Of a DNA stretch of 64,000 bases, positions 12,301 through 22,500 are shown piece after piece. The number at the start of each line of letters is the position of its first letter. Positions within the stretch are counted from its first letter, which is position 1. The DNA is from Prunus persica (Eukaryota; Streptophyta; Magnoliopsida; Rosales; Rosaceae), in assembly GCF_000346465.2 (NCBI RefSeq), contig NC_034009.1, positions 32,653,251 to 32,717,250 of the forward strand, written 5' to 3'. A model generated the notes under the pieces. That model was not told the DNA's origin, searched no databases, and saw only the letters and a program-made list of their open reading frames with translations. The position numbers and the translations under genes were made by a program.

Positions 12301-13741
12301 CTGTGGTCATTGAGCACAATATCTAATAGTCAACAAAAATAAACACAGGAGAGCCTCATACATAGGATGTAAACAAATGGGGGGAAGCGCGGTAACAGAA
12401 CCACTGGTAAGTTGCTGAATTCTAAAATTTACCTGAACATGAAGATCTTCAACACCAATAAGATAGCTAAATATCTTATAATGCTCTCTAGTCCTTGAAT
12501 AATGACAACTCAAAAATTAATGGCACAAAGAATTGAACATGCAGGTGAAGTGGGTGTGTGAAACATGCCGTGACATGAGAAGCAGAGGGCTTGAAGCAGT
12601 AGAATCAAACCTTGTCAGGCCGGAGAGTTTCATCCATTGTAATATAAACTAAAGCCTCATCACCAGCCCATTGAAGATAGGATGTTGCATCAACTAGAGG
12701 CAGTCCCACAGGAGCACCTGTCTCAGCATCAATGACATGAATTGTATAAATTTCATTTCCTTTGGTGTCTTCTGCATATGCCACCAATTTATTATTTGGA
12801 CTAACCTGAAGAAGCAATTACAAAAAAGTGGAGAACTTTGTATAATCAAACAAGAAACCACTGCAATATCTGTTATAATCATATACACCATTGTTGTGGT
12901 TACCTTAAAAGCAGCAATGCTATAATAGTCATGATGTTGAGCCTTAATATTCTCATCCAAGATTACATGCTCGGGAGGAGCATCAGGTCCGGTGGGCATT
13001 GTATCATATACAGAGGGTGGGGCCTCAGCCTGGAAGTTGGGTATTAAGCGGCGACAACGCTGAACATATTCCTTACCCTTCAAAGTCCTTCGATAGTAAT
13101 AGTAGGGGCCTTTTCGTTCAGGTGCAGATATATCATCCTCCTTGATCCTCCCCCTTATCTCAGCGTACAGTTCATCTTCAAATTTCTTAGTTCCTAATGT
13201 AAATAAATCAATTAAAAATAAAATTACATTGCTTTGCTACTAAAGTTAGAAACAAGCAAACAATAATAGATTAAAGGGTGTTGAATGAAGATCAAATCAA
13301 AGTCGAAATACAGACAATTAATAGTTGAATACAAGTAACAAAGACAAATGAGACGGGAAACGAAGGGATAAGATGGAAAGAACAGATAGGTGGATACCTA
13401 CCGGACATGAGGAATTGGGTGTAAGCGTTCTCTTGTTGAAGGTAAGAGAGGACGTCGGGGTTGGAGCGAGAGTCGTCTCGAAGCCAATAGTAGTTGTCCA
13501 CTCTCACGTCTCCGAACATCTCCATCTTATGCTCCACCTTCTTCGCCATGGGAGGGGGAGGGGGAGGCTCACTCTGGCTCATCCTCACGGCTGCTGCTTC
13601 TGATGATGACGATGACGCTCGGACGGTGATGGATGCAGAGGCACCAACTGACGACAATACAACTGCTGGAAGGAACACAAGCTGCTGAACCAGGTTTACA
13701 AAGCTCACACCCTTGCTGGCCCTGTGGCCTTGCATTCTCAT
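6335..13741 (-). CDS. Oligopeptidase B / prolyl-oligopeptidase-family serine peptidase, copy 1
   Basis: Eleven exons, minus strand: 13402-13741, 12904-13193, 12611-12805, 11671-12017, 10898-11189, 9752-9910, 8356-8721, 7710-7775, 7418-7466, 6674-6797, 6335-6425. All introns are GT-AG, and the 2319 bases give 772 residues. The first ~110 residues hold a basic, Ser-rich extension that could be an organelle transit peptide, a Pro run, then MEMFGDVRVDNYYWLRDDS, the start of the S9 N-terminal beta-propeller. The catalytic domain has YGYGSYE, the nucleophile in DGRSAGG (Ser about 617), Asp about 702 in DPRVMYSEP and His about 737 in GAGHSSKSGR. The family cleaves short peptides after basic or Pro residues. 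Arabidopsis At1g50380 is the likely counterpart. An alternative start lies at MSQSEPP, after the extension. Copy 2 lies at 19506-26861. Confidence 0.9.
10660..10725. repeat. CA-rich microsatellite in intron
   Basis: Interrupted (CA)n tract in intron 5 of oligopeptidase copy 1. It is present in shorter form in copy 2 at about 23764-23820. Confidence 0.8.
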
Positions 13742-14413
13742 CTGTGCTATATATAATAATCCGAATTAATAATAGGCTAGTAATTAATTAATTTTTTTAG
13801 TAAACAAATTTAATTGCTTATTTTTATAATCCATTTAAGATTACACAAACTCTGAAAATAAATCCATTTAAGATTTCACAAACTCTGAAATTCTCAAAAA
13901 TGGCATCTGTATGAATGATACATTTGGATTGGGTGGGTGCACCGTGCAATACATCTGTATGAATGATTTGCCTTGTCTTGTGTTTACATGATAAGATGAT
14001 GAGTTGATAATTTATTTGTGGTGAATTAGACTTCAACATTTGGATTTTGGTATTGTCGTTTTGCCCCGTCCATTTTAACATGTATTTATCAAATAGATTC
14101 CATTTCAACATGTAAAATCTATTCGCACTGTTTCTGTAAATGCAAATCAAGCCGGGGTTTTTATTGGATTCGACATTTATTTTACATTATGCCGGGGTTT
14201 TCATCGAACGCATTTCTAGTATATTTATGTATAGTTAGAGGGTTTAGGAGCTGGAGCTGGAGCTGGAGCTGGTGCATGCCCTTTGTTGATTCAAGGTACC
14301 GTACAAGGACTGATTCATGACTCATGAGAGCTTTTATTTATTTGTTTATTTATATATGAAGATGACGGACGGACGGACGGATGGGTGGATGTGTGTAAAG
14401 AGTGAGTGAGTGT
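13742..14413. other. Spacer between block 1 and block 2
   Basis: Upstream region of oligopeptidase copy 1. The part to 14245 is related to 26862-27018 plus 28183-28245, showing that the duplicated block extended to about here and that the MULE-type element came later. The junction is the GGAGCT run at about 14248-14272. No gene is seen. Confidence 0.6.
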
Positions 14414-15416
14414 CTACTTGACAAGGCCCAAGTTGAGGATGCCCCAGGAAGTTTGTGGCCATGATCTGTCTCTTGCCTTCATGAGCAGCACTCTTGCCCA
14501 AGCAATCCATCCTTCCCAAGACATCCTCTTGTCCCAAGCACTCCCCCATTCCAACATCAGAGTCAGCCCTCTCTCTGCCTCTCTCTCTGCCTCCTCAAAC
14601 TTTGCTTTTCTCAAATAAACCTGAGCCAACACCACATGTGGCTCCCCAATAAAAGGGTTTCTCTCAACACACGACCTCAACAGAACCACCGTCGCTTCCT
14701 CATCATCAGCTCCTTTACCATCATCAACAATCTCTCTCTTAGAAGACGACGACGACATACCACAAACAGCTTCCCAGTACAAGTCCCTTGCAGCTAATTG
14801 CTCCTTGGCATCCAGAACCCTTGTGCACTTGTCGAAAACTGGTGGCACCACCAGCTCAATATCTTCATCTCTAGATTTGTCCAACTTGTCTCCAGTTGCA
14901 GTAGCACTAGTAATTTTCCTCTCTTCAACAAAAATCGCTTCCTCTCTCACCATCAGAGTGTATATTGCAGCCATTCTTGATATGGAATTCATCCAAAGCC
15001 CCGGCTTGCCATCGCCCGGCCACAGAGCTGCAAAGTTGTTGCCCTTAAACTCAAGGCGGCCATCTATGTTATCAAACAGCTCGTCCTGGAAACCAAAAAG
15101 TTGGTCACTGAAATCTGCTATTGTCATCATAAGAAACACTGCAACTACCCTCCTTGAGACCAAGACATCTTCCCCGGTCTTTATGTGCTTCACTGTAATC
15201 CCATTAGCAGGAACAAGAGTTTGCAGTTTCTTCCTCCAACTCCAAGGCGCTGCTGAGTGATCCTCCTGAATCTGATCCTGATCATTAGAATTAGAATTAG
15301 TGGCAGGGGCAGCAAGCGATACCTCAGATTATTTGAGATGTTCAACGAGCTCCGAGTCTGTGTAGTGGAACAAAAGGTCATCGTGAATTAGAGACTGTCT
15401 TGGGACGATACAGAAC

Positions 15417-15650
15417 TGCTAAAATATGAAAATTATGAGAGAATATTTATTTGTGGGAATTTTCTGTGTATTCTTCTCCTTGTAGGAGGTCATATTTATA
15501 ATACAACGAAACCTGAATGGGCAAGTAAATAATAAATTCCTAAATCTATTTACAGTAGGAAATCAGGAATTAAAGTAAATCAATTACAATTATAATAGGA
15601 ATTCTTGGTGTGTAAGGAAAGTAAGTCAATATCCACAAGTCATGCCAACA
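15417..15650 (-). repeat. 3' LTR of the Copia element (234 bp)
   Basis: On the minus strand it starts TGTTGGCATG at 15650 and ends TATTTTAGCA at 15417, with the TG...CA ends typical of LTRs. Host sequence identical to copy 1 resumes within two bases. Confidence 0.85.
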
Positions 15651-15660
15651 CTCCCCCTCA
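15651..15660 (-). other. Polypurine tract of the Copia element
   Basis: TGAGGGGGAG on the minus strand directly abuts the LTR start. This is the usual primer site for plus-strand DNA synthesis. Confidence 0.8.
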
Positions 15661-17376
15661 CGTTGGTGCATAGATGTCGCCAATGCCCAACTGATCCAGT
15701 GAATTGTGGAATGCTTTACTGGAAATCGTCTTTGTCAAAATATCCGCCAATTGATCCTCGGATTTCACAAAAGGAAACTGAAACACTTTAGCCTCAAGCA
15801 TCTGTTTGATGAAGTGTCGATCTACCTCAACATGTTTAGTACGATCATGCTGAACCGGATTCTGTGCAATGGCTATAGCAGCCTTGTTGTCACAAAAGAG
15901 ATTCATTGTGGATGTAGGTTTATACCCGAGTTCAATAAGCAACTTTCTTAACCAAAGAAGTTCACAAATCCCTTTAGTCATGCCTCTGAACTCGGCTTCT
16001 GCACTGGATAAAGCTACTACATTTTGTTTCTTGCTCCTCCATGTCACCAAATTACCTCCCACGAATGTGAAGTAACCCGATGTGAATTTTCTATCTGTTA
16101 CATTACCTGCCCAATCTGCATCTGAATAACCATCAATATTTAGATGACCATGCTTTGAGAACATAAGTCCTTTTCCAGGTGCAGACTTCAAATATCTAAG
16201 TATCCGAAGAACTGCATTCATGTGGTCTTCACTTGGAGAGTGCATAAATTGACTGACAACGCTCACCGCATAAGCAATGTCTGGTCGAGTATGTGACAAA
16301 TAGATCAATCTTCCCACTAACCTTTGGTATCTTTCTTTGTTAGTTGGAACTTGATCCGGATATTCTCCAAGATGATGATTCTGAACAATAGGAGTGTCCG
16401 CAGGTTTACAATCTAGCATTCCTGTGTCTGTCAACAAGTCTAAGACATATTTCCTTTGAGAGAGAAATATGCCTTGCTGCGATCGAGCCACCTCAATTCC
16501 CAAGAAATACTTGAGTCCACCTAGATCCTTCATCTCAAACTCCGTAGCCAGATAGTCTTGTAGCTGTGATATTTCCTGTTTATCATTCCCAGTAATAATC
16601 ATATCATCAACATAGATTATTAATGCTGTTACCTTCCCTTTTTGATGTTTCAAGAACAGAGTATGATCTGAGTTGCACTGTTTGAAACCATTGTTCTTCA
16701 TTGCCATGGTGAACCGTCCAAACCATGCACGTGGTGACTGTTTCAATCCATACAATGCTTTTCGTAACCTGCAAACTGTTCCAGTCTGAGTAGTATTATA
16801 TCCAGGAGGAATATCCATGTACACCTCCTCTGTGAGTTCACCATGTAGAAAAGCATTCTTTACATCAAACTGGTGTAGTGGCCAATCCAAATTAGCTGCA
16901 AGGGACAATAAGACTCTGACGGTGTTTAACTTTGCAACTGGTGCAAAAGTTTCTTCATAGTCTATACCATAGGTCTGTGTGTACCCTTTTGCCACAAGTC
17001 TTGCCTTGTATCGCTCGATAGATCCATCTGCATTGTGTTTTATAGTAAACACCCATCTACATCCGATAGTCTTTTTTCCTCGTGGTATAGTCTCTAATGT
17101 CCAAGTCTGATTTTTCTCAAGAGCTTTCATCTCCTCTTTTATAGCTTGGACCCACTTAGGATCTTTCAATGCTTCAGAGACCTTGGTTGGAATATGGATA
17201 GCAGACAACTGATGCACAAAAGCCTTGAGTGGTTCAGACAGCTTCTCAGTGGATACATGATTTGCAATTGGATACTTGGATGTCTTGCCAATATCCGGTG
17301 AATAACGATTTGGTGGCTTCCCACGATTTTGCCTGAAAGGTAATTGATATCCAATAGTTTTATCATCTAAATGCAT
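15658..17376 (-). CDS. Copia pol fragment: reverse transcriptase and RNase H (572 aa)
   Basis: Long open frame with the Copia RVT_2 domain: RWVFTIKHNADGSIERYKAR near residue 110, the DVKNAFLHGE block, YGLKQSPRAW, and the catalytic YVDD. The RNase H-like part has DADWAG, the SSAEAEFRGM block and the DNKAAIAIAQNP block, ending in QLADILTKT. The annotated Met at 17376 is not a natural start: upstream the frame is broken by a duplication and insertion at 17302-17784 and by a frameshift. Not part of a functional element. Confidence 0.9.
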   Translation of the reverse strand: MHLDDKTIGYQLPFRQNRGKPPNRYSPDIGKTSKYPIANHVSTEKLSEPLKAFVHQLSAIHIPTKVSEALKDPKWVQAIKEEMKALEKNQTWTLETIPRGKKTIGCRWVFTIKHNADGSIERYKARLVAKGYTQTYGIDYEETFAPVAKLNTVRVLLSLAANLDWPLHQFDVKNAFLHGELTEEVYMDIPPGYNTTQTGTVCRLRKALYGLKQSPRAWFGRFTMAMKNNGFKQCNSDHTLFLKHQKGKVTALIIYVDDMIITGNDKQEISQLQDYLATEFEMKDLGGLKYFLGIEVARSQQGIFLSQRKYVLDLLTDTGMLDCKPADTPIVQNHHLGEYPDQVPTNKERYQRLVGRLIYLSHTRPDIAYAVSVVSQFMHSPSEDHMNAVLRILRYLKSAPGKGLMFSKHGHLNIDGYSDADWAGNVTDRKFTSGYFTFVGGNLVTWRSKKQNVVALSSAEAEFRGMTKGICELLWLRKLLIELGYKPTSTMNLFCDNKAAIAIAQNPVQHDRTKHVEVDRHFIKQMLEAKVFQFPFVKSEDQLADILTKTISSKAFHNSLDQLGIGDIYAPT

Positions 17377-17784
17377 AAGTCTAGTAGGAGTAGTTACCTC
17401 AAGGATATTCTCAGGAGATTGGTCTGTTGGTACTAATTAATTAGTTTACTTTTGGACCAAGTAGCCTTGGTGCCCAAGTCTTGTAAAGCCTATAAATAAG
17501 GCTAATGTAATAGTTGTAGGAGAGATGTTGATGATTAATAAAATAGTTTATTTGTGGCATGGATTTGCTACGATATATGTGAGTTTGCACTAGCCCTAGA
17601 TTTCGGTGCTCGTGTATGTGGTTGGTGACCTGTGTCCGGATCCCGATCCCGATAACGATTTGGTGGCTTCCCACGATTTTGCCTGAAAGGTAATTGATAT
17701 CCAATAGTTTTATCATCTAAATGCATAAGTCTAGTAGGAGTAGTTACCTCAAGGATATTCTCAGGAGATTGGTCTGTTGGTACT
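17302..17784 (-). repeat. 133-bp direct repeat flanking a 217-bp LTR-like insert inside pol
   Basis: 17302-17434 and 17652-17784 are identical as far as I can read by eye and encode the same stretch around MHLDDKTIGYQLPF. Between them, 17435-17651 carries foreign sequence with TATAAATA and AATAAAA signals, resembling the promoter and polyadenylation part of another LTR. The duplicated flank is far longer than any normal target-site duplication. Confidence 0.85.
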
Positions 17785-18282
17785 GTTGAGTTAGAAGGGG
17801 GGGTCTTCATCTTGTTGTTCTGTATTGTCTGTAGGTGTGGGACTCGGATCAGAAATATCTTCGCATGGATCAGGTGGGTCAGGCAATTGATCGCTATGAA
17901 TGGGCGATTGGTCACTTTTCAACAGAGAGTAATCTCGTGCTCCAGACTCGGGATGATCAATCATTTCTGTACATGGGAGAATTTCTTTGTTTGCCAAGTT
18001 GCTCCAATTCTGTTCTTCACTTCGTATCTCCCCCTGAAGCGCAGAATTGGATGATGGGTCATGAAAGAACAGCTCAGATTCCAGAAAAGTCACATCCAAA
18101 GTGACATAGGTTCGTTGGGTAGGAGGGTGATAACAGCGGTAACCTTTCTGATGAGTGGCATAACCCACAAAAACACAACGAAGCGCACAGGGATCAAGTT
18201 TGCTACGTTGATTTTTGTGGAGATGAACGAAAGCCACGCATCCAAAGATTCGGGATGTGAGTACCAAAACAGAGGGTACTCC
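17785..18282 (-). pseudogene. Copia integrase C-terminal fragment
   Basis: The minus-strand frame holds the Copia block after the integrase core (RIFGCVAFVHLHKN, then CVFVGYATHQKGYRCYHP and YVTLDVTFLE). It ends in DEDPPF and a stop. A run of seven G on the plus strand (17797-17803) marks the probable frameshift relative to the downstream pol frame. It is fused at 18282 to the first codons of the DUF6817-like gene, creating a chimeric frame with no likely function. Confidence 0.85.
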
Positions 18283-18332
18283 TGGCTGCTGCTCTCCGAC
18301 TCCGAAGAAGATCGAAGCGATGAAGATGGCAT

Positions 18333-19505
18333 TATTGCTGCTGCTCCTCAATTCCATAAATTTGATTGGATAATCTAAATTCTTTCTAATCAGCAATCAA
18401 GCCAAGGGAAAAGCTACAATACAGCAAGAAAGAGAGACGTAAAAAGATTCGGTTCTTGTGAAAGCTTTGTTGTTGGGAAGAGATAAGAGAAGGTTTTGTT
18501 TTGTTTTATGGTTGTTCTGTTCTGTTCTATTTGTTACTTTGCTTGTCGGGATTTATGCCTTAGCTTTTGTAGATGACTATGTAGTTTGGGGAAAGAGGAT
18601 AACATTGTTTTGCTATTAGTGCTGCTTCATAAATGGTGTTGGAGAAATAAACTATAAAAATTTACTTGTAATCAGGATATCATTGTTTTACTATCTTCTG
18701 CTAATAATATGACGACACGTAAAATAATTATCTCACATGTCATTATGTCATTGACCGGAATAACAAGGAGTGATATTCCAAACACCTTCAACCATCATTC
18801 AATCCTCACTCAAAATAAATAAAAAATATAAAAAAGCCAATTATATATAAATTTAAACTTTAGAGAGGTGCAAGGATAACTCACCCTCACAACTCGGGTT
18901 TGTTGAGGATTAAGGGGACTGGTAGGTAAGAGAATTATTTTTTTCATTTTTTTGGATCAAAAAGAGAAGATTATTCCATGCAACCGATACATATACCGAG
19001 GGAGGGTTGAACTGGAAATGAAATGTTTGCACTTCGAATATAAAGCCCATTTCACCTTCTTCTGTTCAGTTGAACGTTTAATTTCTTACGGCTCTCTCTC
19101 CTCCTATAAGTATGTATGATTAACTGAACTGATCCAACCTTGCTAGTTTTTGAAAATGGTTGCTTTGCTTGTGTAGTTGGATTGGCACACGCAGAATCAC
19201 TTCCCTATAGTTGGTCGTTATTTCCGTCTAATAATATCACATTCAACTTTTACCCATAAAAAAAAGTCACATTCAACAGAAAAATACAAAGAGTCTCCAA
19301 TGTAGGGCTGTAAACAGGTCGGAGATGGAGCGGAGCACCTGAAATTCCACTCAACCCGAGTTTAAATTTTTTTTTGACCCAATCCGATTCGAAATCCGAT
19401 TAGATTCCAACATCACCATACCGGACCCAAAAAAGAAAAAAGAAAAGTGTTTTTGTGACGTGAATCCTATATAATTTGCACCACATCCTCCTAAGAGCAG
19501 TCTAA
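18333..19505. other. Intergenic, block 2 counterpart of 5263-6334
   Basis: Aligns with 5263-6334 apart from small indels and an extra segment of about 150 bases near 18600-18840. No gene is seen. Confidence 0.6.
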
Positions 19506-22500
19506 TTAATTCAGCCCACATCCTTGGGCAGGAACCATATCCAGAGCCTTCATAATGAAGGTATATATGAAGGCATCTTCTTGAAGCTTCTCAAATCTAC
19601 ACCAAACAAACAAGAATGAGGAAGAAACACAAATTAGTTCCTTACAGAGAATGCATGGAAATACATCAGACTTCAACGATCTTGAAGGCCATAGAGTTCT
19701 AGCTGTTTTTAATTATAAGCAATTGTTCTTCTCACCTTTGTAAAATTGTGACTTGCATTTACGTCTAAAATGAACGGATAATAAAATTTTATTTAAAATG
19801 AATAATCCACTCTGTTTCAGAAATAATAGCCAAAAGAATTTTACCTCCCCGACTTTGAAGAATGGCCAGCACCAAATTCACATTTAAACAAAATGATGTT
19901 TTTATCAGTCTTCATATCCCTTAGTTTTGCAACAAATTTAGCAGGTTCTGAGTACATCACCCGTGGATCTGTTGCAATAAACCAGTGTCTCAAATGGAAT
20001 GCCAGGAGAAAAAAAGCATTATCAAATATGAAATTATAATTTCCCTCTTTCCATTACACAGCTGAGTCTCATCCAGGGGATCAGCCACCAACATCCAATA
20101 AGCCCTACCCATGAAGTCCTCTAAACATAATAATTTGACTTAAACATTCAAATGTGTTGAACAGTGCTCAGTTGCTGTTGGAGAATAAAAGTATTTCTAA
20201 CTAGGATTCTACGTGAGTATTTGTTTAGCAGTGTAAAGTAACTTCCTTCTGTAAGTGATTTGATTTGATTTACTTTCTTTCTGTGATTAGGCATAGACTC
20301 TATTTAAAACCTTCTAGGGTTAAAGTTAAGATCAAAGTATTACATTCTCACCCTACTTTTTCAACAAGGTACAACACGACTTAATCTTTTTAAACAGGGT
20401 TCCTTTTTTCCAGACCGCAAGCCTTCCGATAGATTTTAATTATATACATAAAGCAATTATCTGACAATTTCCTATTTCAAGATAATAATGAACTATATTG
20501 TGGGAGCACCCTGCAATCTTTCATGGCAATGCCAACTATTTCAAGATAATGAAGAAATTGAAATTGCAGAAGCAAAAGTGTTATGATCTTGTGCCTACCA
20601 TTTAGACCAGCAGTAACAAGAATGTTTGGATAATTTTGCACCTTAACCTGCATAAAATAATGCCAAACTTAGATCATTAAGGTAAAAAATATTTTAGGAA
20701 TGTATTACAATTCATGAATTAGTGCTTGGCAATTTTATCTGGGACAGAAGATTAGAGAAAATTCTTTAATTTTTCCTCTTTGTCTGTTGTCTGTAAATGA
20801 TCACTTTGATGATACCAAATTAGGGTTAGTCTAGCTTACTTGTTATAACGATACTGATTAAAGCAGTAAAGAACAGGTTATATTGTCCTCACATTATCAA
20901 CAGGGGAATACGACTTCATGTAAAAGTAGAACTCCTCTTTACGTGGATCACCCCATTCCTGCAGAAACAAAATTATATCAGTGAATAGTACCTAAAAGAG
21001 TCACCTAAGATCATAAAGATGGGGCAAATGGATATAATTAGGTAGATCTGGAAAACCAAAGAATATTTCAACAAAGTTCAAGCGAAGAACTCCAAAAATT
21101 CTGTAGCGCAAAAAAAAAAAAAAAAAAAAAAAAAACAAGAAGGAAAAATCATGATGTCAAGTTCGGGTTGACCCATACAAGGATACAGGTTGCATTTGAT
21201 GACAATATCAATTAACTGGTGTTGCATTTATGTGATGTTTAAAATGATGTGATCATTATATTATTATCCACCCCAGTTAATCATTAAATCCCTAAGGAGA
21301 TTAAGTTAACAATGCCCAAATGATGGTCCATAAAACTAGATGTTCATCACATGCAAGCTACGGCATCCAAGAAAATTCACCAATCATACACATAGCAAGA
21401 GTATTTCTGCATTCATAACAAACAATTTTACTAGGGAATTTCTTCTTCATTTCTTTCATCTTGTTAATGCTTCAACATAAGAATCTCATGAGGAAAAGAA
21501 AAATACCTCCCACTCTGAAGTTGTGAGAGGGATAGTTGGATCAAGCATTGTTGTCAGAACATCAACAAAGGGCACTCCAGCAAAAGCAGCCTTGAACAAA
21601 TCAGGCCTCATATTAAGAACAGCACCAATAAGCAATCCACCTGCACTGCTTCCATCCATGCATAATCTTGCTTTTGAACAGTACTTCTTTTCTATCAAAT
21701 ACTCAGCACAAGCAATAAAATCGGTAAAAGTATTTTTCTTCTTCAGTAACTTTCCATTCTCATACCACTGCCTCCCCATTTCACCACCCCCACGAATGTG
21801 AGCTATAGCATAAATAAGACCATGATCCAGCAAAGACAGCCTTGAAGCTTTAAAACTGGGATCTATGCAGACCTGTTGACAAGATAAGGCTCCAAGTCAT
21901 TGAGAGAGAAATGAATACAATTGAAGAAAAAAATATTCCTAAAGTCTATCTTGACAAAAGTCAGCAAGTTGTTACACCAGAGTGATTAGAGCAAAGCCAG
22001 AAGAGTAACCCGACATTAAGAAGTTCAAGGTTCTGAAAAGCATAATATGTGGCTTTATTTAGGATCTTCATTTCGTTTTTGTAGGAAACAATAATCTTAC
22101 AGAAAAAATAAGTTATAAAACAGGGTAGACAAGATATCCATCAGAAACACAAAAACAAAAACCTTAAAAAGCACCTTCTCCCAAGATGTTGGCTTTAAGT
22201 AGGATTTTAACGCTTTTTCTCACCAAGAAATTAGGATTCTAAAGATTTTCACAAACCTGTAGAAGAAAGACGCCAAAAGGACCACTGACAAACTTCAAAG
22301 TATTTGCACAAGAATTACTGAACTGTGATCAGAATTAGGCATCATAGGCCAGAGACAAAATTTTACATGCTAATTACTAATCCAAACGGATGCTATAAGG
22401 CTATAACAAGAAAACTTGTAAGCTTCTTAAGAAGACGTCTGATGTTCATATATTAAAAAAGGCAGACAAAAAGCCATGGGAATCAGGACTCATCTCTCGA

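Larger units (their letters stand above)
3719..14245. repeat. Segmental tandem duplication, block 1 (about 10.5 kb)
   Basis: Block 1 begins in a GGAGCT hexamer run (3719) followed by the TGCATGCCC...GATTCAAGGTACCG stretch that also opens block 2 at about 14270. It carries the DUF6817-like gene and the first oligopeptidase gene with all introns, and ends at about 14245. Block 2 follows directly. Exons and introns align almost base for base, so this is a DNA-level duplication rather than retrocopying. The GGAGCT run at both left edges suggests unequal crossing-over through the hexamer repeat (inference). Confidence 0.9.
15417..18282 (-). mobile_element. 5'-truncated Ty1/Copia retrotransposon with 3' LTR
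   Basis: Read on the minus strand it shows the C-terminal part of integrase, reverse transcriptase, RNase H, a polypurine tract and one LTR. The 5' LTR, gag, protease and most of integrase are gone. The truncated end meets the host exon in a short shared sequence, GTACTCCTGG or less. Because 324 bp of the host exon next to this end are also missing, one deletion probably removed the 5' half of the element and the neighbouring exon (inference). Confidence 0.92.
14414..18332 (-). pseudogene. DUF6817-like gene, copy 2, disrupted
   Basis: The former start (ATG at 18332) and first ~17 codons remain at about 18283-18332, and the C-terminal part remains at 14414-15415. Between them lies a Copia remnant (15417 to about 18282). 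Aligned to copy 1, bases equivalent to 4882-5205 are missing (324 bp, residues about 20-127), which is most of the HD-like block. The remaining 3' part also carries a nonsense change: the codon equivalent to Gln in HLKQSEV is TAA (15329-15331). The last 259 codons are otherwise almost identical to copy 1, so inactivation is recent or the duplication is young. Confidence 0.9.

Noticed and set aside
17791..18396. 201-codon frame joining the DUF6817-like leader to integrase
   Set aside because: A chance chimera in a frame different from the host gene's own ATG; not a new gene.
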